Source: Aminobacter aganoensis
GTDB taxonomy: Bacteria; Pseudomonadota; Alphaproteobacteria; Rhizobiales; Rhizobiaceae
DNA: 41,858 nt
Assembly (NCBI RefSeq): GCF_014206975.1
Contig: NZ_JACHOU010000028.1
Coordinates: 1 to 41,858, forward strand
Reading direction: 5' to 3'
The notes under the pieces were generated by a model. The model searched no databases. It had not been told where the DNA came from and saw only the letters and a program-made list of their open reading frames with translations. The translations under genes were made by a program, and so were the position numbers. Below are positions 25,970 to 33,172 of this stretch, one piece after another. Position 1 is the stretch's first letter. Each line of letters begins with the position of its first letter.

Positions 25970-27514
25970 TTAGCTCGTTGCCATCTTGAGCTTGCGCAGC
26001 GCCTTCGGCTGCACCACGTCGCCACCAACGCGGTGGCGGGCGTGAATGCGGATCAGGCCTTCCGTCGCAAGCAGATACGGATTCGAGAACACCGAAAGCC
26101 CCGACAGGCGATCATAGATGCGGTAGGCGGTGGCGAAGTCGCCAAACGCAATCGGGAACTCGTCGGCCTCGATATCCGGCATGTCGATCATTTCGACCAC
26201 AGGGCGGCCGAGAATGGTTTCGGGCTGTCCTGCCTGATAGGACGGCTGCCAGAGGTAGTTGCCCTGGCCATCCTTCAGCTTACGGATGGTGGCAAGCGTC
26301 GTGCCGCTCATGGCCCAAGTGCCACGGTTCCGATAGCCGGCAGGCATTGCATACATAAGCGAGATCAGCGCATCGGCCGACAGATTGGCTGCATGGCCGT
26401 TGAGCGTAACGTCGATATCGTCGGCGGTCATGAAACCGCGCGGCGCGAGAACGCCGTCGCCGTTGACGAATGCCGCGTCTTCCTTCTGACCAAAGTCTTC
26501 GGCAAGCGACATGCGCACTTCGGCCTCGGCGGCCGGTGCATCCTCTTCAAGCCAGTTCGAAATATCGACCAGGGTGCCGATTTCCTTCACCGGCAGTTCG
26601 ATCTGCCCGAAAGACGGCTCGCTGCCGGTAGTGGCCTGGGTTTCGCCCTTCCACAGGGCGTTGGTGCGACCGATGCGCTTGGGCAGGGTTACAGCCGGGG
26701 CGGCCGTCTGGCGAACGGTGGCGAGCGCGCGCATAGGCGAGAACTCGACAAGATCGCGAATGAACTCAGACGAGATTTCGGCCGGTGCGAGATAGCCGCC
26801 CCGCGCGTCATTCGACACGACAAGCGCCTTGAGTTCGGTCGCATCCTTGCCGTGGCGAAGATACGAACGGAACGCCTTGCGCTCGTCATTGTCGTTCTCG
26901 GCGGCCGGATGATTGTTGTTCGCCGCAATCGGGCGATTGGCCTTGGCCTCGATCTTGTCGAGACGGGCCTTGAGCGCGTCGAATTCCTTCTTTTCAATCA
27001 CCGGGTCAGCCTTCGCTTCCAGCTCGTTGACTGCTTCATTTGCCATTTCATTCTCCTTGACAGGTGCCGCGCCATCGGCGGCTTTGATCGTCGTGATTTG
27101 CGCGCCCGGATGGCAGGGGACCGCGACAACAGAGATTTCGTGAAGGTCGAGCGCCGTGATCGTCCGGCCGTTGCGGCGGGGTTTGGCGCTCTTGGTAACA
27201 AAGCCGATGGACAGGCCGGTAACGGCCTTGGCCTTGATCATGGCGCGAACCTCGCGGGCGCGCGCCACGTCATCGACCAGCAAGCGACCCTTTACGGTGA
27301 GGCCCTCGGCGGTTTCGGTGATCTGGTCCCAGACGCCAATAGTGTCGCGCTGGTCGTGCGCAAACAGCATCGGCACTGAAGTCGGCGCGGTGAAAGCGCC
27401 CTTTTCGATCACATCGCCGACACGATCAGGCGAGCCGAACGGCCAAGCGAGGCCGGTAATCTCGCCGGTGTCGTCAACGGTGAGCGCGGCCTTGATTTCG
27501 AGGCGTTCGGTCAT
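25970..27514 (-). CDS. Fused HK97 prohead protease and major capsid protein
   Basis: A 514-aa polyprotein. Residues 1-160 are an S78-type prohead protease: WPFGSPDRVGDVIEKGAF, catalytic His in MLFAHDQRDT, catalytic Ser in AVTGLSIGFV. Residues about 170-225 are a charged coiled scaffold (NELEAKADPVIEKKEFDALK), and from about 240 comes the HK97-fold capsid protein (GGYLAPAEISSEFIRDLVEF, then ETILGRPVVEMIDMP). In most relatives protease and capsid are two genes; here one frame spans both and should be self-cleaved. The ATG at 27514 overlaps the upstream stop by 4 bp. Confidence 0.93.
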   Translation of the reverse strand: MTERLEIKAALTVDDTGEITGLAWPFGSPDRVGDVIEKGAFTAPTSVPMLFAHDQRDTIGVWDQITETAEGLTVKGRLLVDDVARAREVRAMIKAKAVTGLSIGFVTKSAKPRRNGRTITALDLHEISVVAVPCHPGAQITTIKAADGAAPVKENEMANEAVNELEAKADPVIEKKEFDALKARLDKIEAKANRPIAANNNHPAAENDNDERKAFRSYLRHGKDATELKALVVSNDARGGYLAPAEISSEFIRDLVEFSPMRALATVRQTAAPAVTLPKRIGRTNALWKGETQATTGSEPSFGQIELPVKEIGTLVDISNWLEEDAPAAEAEVRMSLAEDFGQKEDAAFVNGDGVLAPRGFMTADDIDVTLNGHAANLSADALISLMYAMPAGYRNRGTWAMSGTTLATIRKLKDGQGNYLWQPSYQAGQPETILGRPVVEMIDMPDIEADEFPIAFGDFATAYRIYDRLSGLSVFSNPYLLATEGLIRIHARHRVGGDVVQPKALRKLKMATS

Positions 27515-27903
27515 GCCGGCACATCCGCATATGCTTCGCGGATTGCGGCGGCGAGGTCGCCGGTTGCTGCGGCCTGGGGCAAGTCCGAAACAGTTTCGGA
27601 AATGGCCGGCGTGCCGCTCCACCGGGCCTCAAGAATATCGGCCGCAAGCTGGAACGCCTCAATGATCGGCGTCGGTCGAGCGTAAGCCTCGACAAGCTCG
27701 TGCGCATCCTTCGGCGACATGCCGCCGCCGATCAGGCCGAGCCGGATTGTTTCGATGATGTCGGCATATTGAAACTGCCCGGTCATGACGCGCGTGTAGA
27801 TCGCGCCGATGGCCGCTCCGGTCTTGCGCTCAAGCTCCTGAATCTGGTCAGACGGCAGGGCGAAGGTCTTTTCGCCATCCCCGAAAAAGGCGACGTGCTT
27901 CAT
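27511..27903 (-). CDS. GTA gp10-like tail assembly chaperone
   Basis: A 130-aa protein of the GTA gp10 / phage tail-chaperone type (Phage_TAC_11-like). The family core is clear: FFGDGEKTFALPSDQIQELE, then IIETIRLGLIGGGMSPKDAH followed by ELVEAYAR. In other phages it sits just before the tape-measure gene; here it lies between portal and protease, about 7 kb from it. It starts within the portal stop (TAATG). Confidence 0.8.
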   Translation of the reverse strand: MKHVAFFGDGEKTFALPSDQIQELERKTGAAIGAIYTRVMTGQFQYADIIETIRLGLIGGGMSPKDAHELVEAYARPTPIIEAFQLAADILEARWSGTPAISETVSDLPQAAATGDLAAAIREAYADVPA

Positions 27904-29165
27904 TAGGCTGCGTCCTTTGCACCGGCGTTGTCGTTGTCACCGGCAGGAATCTTCCCGGCCGGCGCGCTGGTCGTGGTGTAGGGATTGGCAAGCTCGTCGC
28001 CGCCTGCGATGGCCGGCAGGTTCATGGCCGCGCGGACTTCGTTCGGGGTCATGGCGCGCATAGCGACCAGCTTGCCGAAGATTTCCGCCCTGCCCGCCGC
28101 GTCGGCGCGCTGAAGGTCATCAATGACGAATTCGAAATAGAGGTCGTCGCGCTCGTCGTCGGTCAGAAGCACAGTCGCGTAGGCGTCCTGCCAACGGTCG
28201 AGCCAAGGCCGAAGGCAAAGCTGAAGGAAGCTCGCCGCCATCTGTTCGGCGTTGCTCCACGTCGCGCGAGAAAGCTCATAGAGCATGTGCGGCGGCACGC
28301 CGAAGATTCGGGCGATCTCGCGCACCTGCTCCAGGCGATTCTCAAGGAACTGCGCGTCGGTCGAGGTCATGGCCGGCTGGTCGAATTTCCAGCCACCATC
28401 GAGAATCAGCGGGTCGCCGTTGGCGCTCTGCCTCCAGTTTCGGAATGACTTTAGAATGTTGCCGATGGTCTTCGCGCCGCTGTCGTCGCCGCCGAGCGCC
28501 TTGCCCTCATTGGAGATAACGCCGGACGGTCGAGCACCAGAGCCGAAGAACTGTGACGCATGGCGCTCAAGCACCATGGCAACGCCGATGGCCTCTTTGC
28601 CGAGCGTAATGGGCGATGCACAGCCGAAGGCAGGCAGATAGAGCACGTCGCGATAGGACAGGCGCACCTGCCGGTTATTCGCTTGCTGCACCAGATAAAA
28701 GGGCTCGCCGTCATCTTCGAAGCGGCGTTGCACGGTGCCAGGTGCGAGCCGATGAAGCTCGAAAGGCCGGTCATCGCTGGTGCGGGCAACCTGGGCGTAT
28801 CCTGCACCGTGCATGAGGGCATCGGCGGTTAGGTCAACGCGAAGCTGACCGGCGCTGGTCCAGTCGTTCGCGCGGTTATGGGTGAGCTTGTAAGCGGTGT
28901 CCTTGGCAGCTTCCTTGCTGTCGCCTTCCTCGCGGTAGAGCTTGCAGGGGAGCGATCCGACAGTTTCAGAGATAAGTCGGACGGCTTGAAGCACTGCCGG
29001 GACGCGCAAGGCAGTGCTGGCAGTAACAGCCACGCCAGAGGCGGACGGAATGACGCCGAACAATTCAGCAATGGCAGGATCGGACAGAGGCAGCGCCTTC
29101 TGCTCCGATCCATAACCAAGTGACTTCTTTACGCCGTTGAACGCCTTACGCAGCACTACAGACAA
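27903..29165 (-). CDS. Phage portal protein, HK97 family
   Basis: A 420-aa portal forming the dodecameric DNA gate at one vertex of the head. Family features: STALRVPAVLQAVRLISETV at the N-terminus, LPCKLYREEGDSKEAAKD, FGSGARPSGVISNEG, and IARIFGVPPHMLYELSRATW followed by SNAEQM. It is the first gene of the late operon. The start is uncertain: TTG at 29165 has AGGTG almost touching it, and GTG at 29156 has the same site ten bases away. Confidence 0.93.
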   Translation of the reverse strand: MSVVLRKAFNGVKKSLGYGSEQKALPLSDPAIAELFGVIPSASGVAVTASTALRVPAVLQAVRLISETVGSLPCKLYREEGDSKEAAKDTAYKLTHNRANDWTSAGQLRVDLTADALMHGAGYAQVARTSDDRPFELHRLAPGTVQRRFEDDGEPFYLVQQANNRQVRLSYRDVLYLPAFGCASPITLGKEAIGVAMVLERHASQFFGSGARPSGVISNEGKALGGDDSGAKTIGNILKSFRNWRQSANGDPLILDGGWKFDQPAMTSTDAQFLENRLEQVREIARIFGVPPHMLYELSRATWSNAEQMAASFLQLCLRPWLDRWQDAYATVLLTDDERDDLYFEFVIDDLQRADAAGRAEIFGKLVAMRAMTPNEVRAAMNLPAIAGGDELANPYTTTSAPAGKIPAGDNDNAGAKDAA

Positions 29166-29189
29166 ACACCTAAGATTGAACCTAGGAAT

Positions 29190-29219
29190 ATTGTCTCATA
29201 CTGCGATTCTTGCGGTCAA
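29190..29219 (-). promoter_or_regulatory. Candidate promoter of the structural operon
   Basis: On the minus strand TTGACC (29214-29219), an 18-bp spacer and GACAAT (29190-29195) lie 25 bp before the portal start. This would drive the whole 11-kb operon. Confidence 0.45.
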
Positions 29220-29327
29220 TAAAAAAAGGAAAGTAATCCTATAAAGTTTCAAATCGCCTTACAAACCCTCGCCAGGTCGAATACCCCAACATTGTAAATC
29301 TCCACGACTCGTCCATAGGTGGATGGC

Positions 29328-30104
29328 ATGAAAGAAATAAGAGCTTCTCCTTACCGGCTAGGCGCGCACGAGTTCTTGCGCGCAATGCGCTCAATGACGA
29401 AATTCGTGGAACCAGAGAAGATTTTCGCCGACCTTTCTGAGGCAAGACGACGGAGCGCGAATGCCTGCGGCAAAGGCCTTTTGTATTCTATCTTGTTGTT
29501 AATGATAATTTCTTCAACTGACTCAAATCTACTCATAAGAATAAAAACGCCGATATCCGACATCAGCATCATGAAGATCTACGCAGTATTTGCTCTTTCT
29601 GTGATTTCTTCATTTTCGATTATTGAGTTAGTAAATTGCTTTACCCTTAACGAATACCAGCGCATATTTTCTGATAAAATACTAAATTTTGACAACGCCT
29701 CCGCCAGAGCAACAATATATGATCCATCTAGCGCATGGTCTCATGGCCTCAGTATTCAGTTTCGATTTCTATCCACAAACACATACCACGCAATAAAATC
29801 GATTATTGTAATATCTATTTTATTTTTGCCTGTAATAATTTCCTATATTATTATATATTATTACTGCTTTTCATTTATGTCAGAATACATCTTGGGACAC
29901 AGTTACGTTGCCTTTGGTGATGCTCTTTCAATTATATCTATAATATCTATGATAGCTCCATTTTCTATAGTTCTTTTTCTTGCGATTCCAATAAACCTAA
30001 AAAGAAACAACTCATTCATAAGGTGGATATTTTTGCTTCGCATCTACAGAAGGGCTGAAGTTCGACGCATGGTGCCGAACCGCTGGCTGACACCAAAGAC
30101 CTAG
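29328..30104 (+). CDS. AT-rich four-TM cargo protein
   Basis: A 258-aa membrane protein of unknown family. A cytoplasmic, basic N-terminal part (about 1-48) precedes hydrophobic segments near 51-68, 82-105, 158-185 and 202-226, and a basic tail. Codons are strikingly A+T rich (runs of ATA, TTA and ATT), unlike the structural genes and the host. The ATG at 29328 has AGGTGG five bases upstream. It is divergent from the portal gene, convergent with the integrase (4-bp stop overlap), and in a position where prophages often carry morons. Superinfection exclusion or membrane-effector roles are possible but unproven. Confidence 0.75.
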   Translation: MKEIRASPYRLGAHEFLRAMRSMTKFVEPEKIFADLSEARRRSANACGKGLLYSILLLMIISSTDSNLLIRIKTPISDISIMKIYAVFALSVISSFSIIELVNCFTLNEYQRIFSDKILNFDNASARATIYDPSSAWSHGLSIQFRFLSTNTYHAIKSIIVISILFLPVIISYIIIYYYCFSFMSEYILGHSYVAFGDALSIISIISMIAPFSIVLFLAIPINLKRNNSFIRWIFLLRIYRRAEVRRMVPNRWLTPKT

Positions 30105-31888
30105 TAGAGGTGATCAAGGTGCAACTCGGAATAGGCGATGGAGTTCACCAGATCAACGCGCCGCTCAAGCATGCCCTGTGGCATGATGCCGTAACGGCCA
30201 GTCATGGTCGCGCTAGTGTGTCCAAGGATGAAGCCGAATTGCTCGTCTAGATGCCCTGCCCTGCGCAAGGCGTCGGCCGCACCATGCCGGAAGCTGTATA
30301 GCGACAGTCCGCGCCCGTGCTTGATCTCAAGCCGCGTAAGGTAGCGACCGAACTCACGCGAGAACTCGGCGATCATCTGGCCGCGCTCGTTGCGTTTGGC
30401 CTCTGGGAATAGGCGACTGTGCCCGGCCTCCTCCATGCCGTCGCGATATTTGATGAAACCGAGCCGGATCAGCTCGGGGTGCACCGGGACGACGCGCATC
30501 GAACCTTGCGTCTTTACGCTCTTGTCGCCGTCGCCTTCCGTGGTGATATGCATAATCCAATGGCCGTGCTCTTGGCGCACATCCGCAACGGAAAGCTGGG
30601 CAATCTCCGCTGGGCGAGCACCGGAGAACAGCATAACCAGCGGCACCCAGTAACGATGATCACGAATACGGACGTTGCCCGGCCTGGCAACGTTGCGCCA
30701 TTCATCGGCGCTCTGACATCCAGTGAACAGCGGCGACTTGAAGAGCACATTCAACTGGTCAGTCGTAAACGGCAGCGTCGTCTTATCTTTCGGCTTTTTC
30801 AGGAACATGCCATCCGTTGGATTGCCGTCCAGATAGCCATGGGCAACCAACCAGCTACAGAAGGCGCTCAGCCCCGCAAGGTAGCGGTTCACGGTGCGCA
30901 CGGTGATAACCGGCTTGCCGACTTTCTCATTGTGCCGGACAATCTGCGCCAGTTTCATCCCTGCGAAGGCATTGCTGTCCGTCGCCTTCACTGGATACTT
31001 CAGCAGCAGTGCCTTCCATTCACGGACGGCCTTCTTGTCGACCCTATGAACAAGGCAAGTGCTCCCGACGTAGTCGACAAAAGTGCCGACATCGCGCCGA
31101 GCCTGGGCAATCGTATCCGCCGCGATGCCCTTTGGGTTTTCGGCAGCGTATTGCTCGAACAGCTCCATGAGGGTTTCGCCGGGCTTCGCCTGCTCACGAA
31201 TAGTGCCGGTGGCGGGCACTACTATGGGGTCCTTCGGAGAGCCGCCATAGTTGCCCTTGTCGCGCTCAAGAGTGCGTTCAAGGGCCTCGATCTCAGCCCT
31301 GATCAAGCGGCGGGCAATATCGCCCCGATCCGGTGACAAGGGATCGATCAGCAGCTTGTTGCGCTCAAGATAGTCGTCCACCTCATAGTCGATCAGAGCA
31401 GTTTCACCTTCCACGAGATGCTTGCGCAACGCGAGCAGCTTCACGCGCCTGCTATTGGCATCGAACTTCCTACGATCCTTCAGGGCAGCGACATCAAGGG
31501 ATACATCGAACATTGCCAACGGGTCGCTGTGATCGATGCCTTCACGTTGAACGCGCTCAATCGCCTGCTCCATTGCCACGCCGATCTCGGCTTGGGTCGG
31601 CATCTGCTGTTGTGCCTGCTCGTAGCGCTCAAGAGTGTCCGTGTAGTGCTGCCAAACGGCATCGGCCTTATCGTCCACCGTCAGAATGCCCCGGGCTCGG
31701 GTGCCTTCGAATTCTGCGCGCCAAGCCTCGATTACCGGCCACAAACGCGTTTTGGCCGTCGTCTCGTCTTTCGTGCGCAGCGATTTCTTGCGGGTCGTGG
31801 TGCCGTAAAGGGGAACCAAATCCACAGGAATGTCGACACGAGCATAATAGGTTGCGCCGCGCCGCTCCAAGTATGTCAGCCTTGCCAT
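30101..31888 (-). CDS. Tyrosine-type site-specific integrase (DUF6538 type)
   Basis: A 595-aa recombinase that would integrate and excise the element at tRNA-Gln. The N-terminus is the DUF6538-type domain (LTYLERRGATYYARVDIPVD). A long helical region and a SAM-like core-binding domain (about 265-360) follow, then the catalytic domain: Arg in FSGARPAEIAQL, second Arg in LYSFRHGAADAL, His in LGHTSATMTGRYG, which also carries the nucleophilic Tyr. The first His/Lys of the usual H-x-x-R box is replaced by Tyr/Ser, as common in this subgroup. The ATG at 31888 has GGAAGGA five bases upstream. It lies 118 bp from attR. Confidence 0.93.
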   Translation of the reverse strand: MARLTYLERRGATYYARVDIPVDLVPLYGTTTRKKSLRTKDETTAKTRLWPVIEAWRAEFEGTRARGILTVDDKADAVWQHYTDTLERYEQAQQQMPTQAEIGVAMEQAIERVQREGIDHSDPLAMFDVSLDVAALKDRRKFDANSRRVKLLALRKHLVEGETALIDYEVDDYLERNKLLIDPLSPDRGDIARRLIRAEIEALERTLERDKGNYGGSPKDPIVVPATGTIREQAKPGETLMELFEQYAAENPKGIAADTIAQARRDVGTFVDYVGSTCLVHRVDKKAVREWKALLLKYPVKATDSNAFAGMKLAQIVRHNEKVGKPVITVRTVNRYLAGLSAFCSWLVAHGYLDGNPTDGMFLKKPKDKTTLPFTTDQLNVLFKSPLFTGCQSADEWRNVARPGNVRIRDHRYWVPLVMLFSGARPAEIAQLSVADVRQEHGHWIMHITTEGDGDKSVKTQGSMRVVPVHPELIRLGFIKYRDGMEEAGHSRLFPEAKRNERGQMIAEFSREFGRYLTRLEIKHGRGLSLYSFRHGAADALRRAGHLDEQFGFILGHTSATMTGRYGIMPQGMLERRVDLVNSIAYSELHLDHLY

Positions 31889-31911
31889 CACGGTCCTTCC
31901 GTAGCACCATT

Positions 31912-31935
31912 CCGGAACATCAAACCGGAACAGTT
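31912..31935. repeat. Candidate arm-type integrase sites at attR
   Basis: CCGGAACA occurs twice, 13 bp apart (31912-31919, 31925-31932), and the second copy lies in the 13-bp AACCGGAACAGTT shared with attL. They lie between integrase start and core, so integrase binding could also repress its own gene. Confidence 0.5.
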
Positions 31936-32005
31936 CTAGACTAAAAAACCCTTACTGCGCAATATATTGCACAAAAACATAGGCTTAATTTTTCTTGGAT
32001 TACTG

Positions 32006-32022
32006 TCCAGGTTCCCCAGCCA
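32006..32022 (+). repeat. attR core (17 bp)
   Basis: TCCAGGTTCCCCAGCCA, identical to 14015-14031. The rest of the tRNA is absent here, so chromosomal sequence resumes at 32023. Confidence 0.93.
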
Positions 32023-32278
32023 TTCTTACTTAATCACCCAAAATCAGCTATTTAGATGAATTCACCGGACGAAATGTCGGCAAATTCTAGAACAGCGTTT
32101 TTGGCTTCGTTGGCCGCCCGGCAAGCATCATCACGCTATACGTGCATGATGGCGCCGAAACGCCATCATAGGACGCATTGGGCCGCGCAAGGCCACAGGT
32201 TGCGCAGGACGCCATGGCCGGCGTTCCCCGGTATCATGTTGCTGGGGCGTTTTTGGCGCTGTAGCGCTCTCTAGTGGG

Positions 32279-32485
32279 GTGCCTGCGAACAGCATTGCTG
32301 CCGCCCTGCCGGCTCAGGTTTGCAACATCAAAGGCAACGTTAGCCAGAACAACGGCCAGCGCATCTATCATGTGCAAGGGCAGCGTTATTGCGAGGAAAC
32401 GCGAACCTCGCAATCGCAGGGCGAACGCTGGTTTTGCTCGGAAGCAGAAGCTAGGCGCGTGGGATGGCGCAGGTTGAGGGTGTGA
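32279..32485 (+). pseudogene. Fragment of a secreted ExoI/thermonuclease-associated domain protein
   Basis: The frame gives VCNIKGNVSQNNGQRIYHV, then ERWFCSEAEARRVGWRR, a small Cys-containing domain known in rhizobial secreted proteins and at the C-terminus of thermonuclease-like proteins. An in-frame Ala/Leu-rich stretch just upstream (VFGAVALSSGVPANSIAAAL) looks like a signal peptide, but I find no ATG for it before an upstream stop; a GTG at 32279 would delete most of it. I read it as a gene that lost its start. Confidence 0.55.
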
Positions 32486-32489
32486 GCCA

Positions 32490-32783
32490 CTAACCGATAT
32501 TCATCCGGCAATATGCTGCTGTCGCTGCAGCCAACACGCAGGCGACCGATGCAAGCCCCGCTACAATCGCTAACCAGTGGGTGCGCCCTATCCAATTATT
32601 TGTCTTAGGGTCCCAATGCGGCCAATGATCGTTTGACTCGATCACTCTGGGATCGACGCTCTCATAGAGCGCGTAACGCAGCGTCCAGTTGATCCACACC
32701 GCAAAGCCGAAGGCCAAATCCAAGATATGAGGCCAGTTACGTGTCGTTGTGGCTCCTTCAGATCGCGCTGGGACTTCTGCCAC
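32490..32783 (-). CDS. Putative small membrane protein
   Basis: A 97-aa frame with a hydrophobic segment near residues 22-40 and a second at the C-terminus (LAIVAGLASVACVLAAATAA), separated by a Trp-rich polar loop (ESNDHWPHWDPKTNNWIGRT). I do not recognise a family. The first 15 residues overlap a plus-strand gene fragment, so the true start may be internal or the gene may be truncated. Confidence 0.4.
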   Translation of the reverse strand: MAEVPARSEGATTTRNWPHILDLAFGFAVWINWTLRYALYESVDPRVIESNDHWPHWDPKTNNWIGRTHWLAIVAGLASVACVLAAATAAYCRMNIG

Positions 32784-32950
32784 TGGCGATCGTGCCTCTG
32801 CTCGGTGCCGTCGTCGCCACCGGGGTGGCGACCATGCTGTCGGCCGTTCTTTCGGGGATCATCTCGATCGCCGTCGCCGTTTCCTATGTCGAGCTGCGCT
32901 ACGTCAAGGAAGGCGCCGATGTGAAGGAGCTTGCAGAGATTTTCGCGTAA
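32741..32950 (+). pseudogene. C-terminal fragment of a membrane protein
   Basis: The frame reads LLQIALGLLPLAIVPLLGAV, another hydrophobic stretch, then VSYVELRYVKEGADVKELAE and the stop. The ending (Y-x-E-L-R-x-V-K-E-G-x-x-V-x-x-L-A-x-x-F) is common at the C-terminus of rhizobial multi-TM proteins of unknown function. The rest is absent upstream, where an unrelated frame runs on the other strand, so this is a 5'-deleted remnant. Confidence 0.6.
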
Positions 32951-33172
32951 ACTGGCCAAACTTTTACGGGCGGCAGTCATGGCGTTCGGCATTGCGATCA
33001 CGGCGGATGTCGCCGTTCGAATTGCTTCCGTCTTCGCTCGAAACCTGCCGTTCGTTCAGTATCTCCGGACGCAGAGCCATGACCGACGCTGACAGTCAAC
33101 TTCGCCAGCAGGCTAGTAGACGACATACGCAGTCACCTAGCCAAGGCGCGGCCCAGCCGTTGCCGGGTCCTC

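Larger units (their letters stand above)
14015..32022. mobile_element. 18.0-kb integrated phage-like element in tRNA-Gln
   Basis: The element is bounded by an identical 17-bp repeat of the tRNA 3' end and has a tyrosine integrase next to attR. It carries a near-complete HK97-type head and packaging set and a tape-measure gene, all on the minus strand, plus cargo at both ends. No tail tube, baseplate, fibre, holin, replication or recognisable repressor gene is seen. It is about half the size of an ordinary siphophage genome. It could be a decayed prophage, or a satellite-like element using tails from a helper. Confidence 0.93.

Noticed and set aside
32006-32022. Second tRNA-Gln at attR
   Set aside because: Only the last 17 bases of the tRNA are present; the rest of the cloverleaf is missing.
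14015-32022. CRISPR array or toxin-antitoxin pair in the element
   Set aside because: No regularly spaced repeats are visible, and no recognisable toxin or antitoxin family is encoded.
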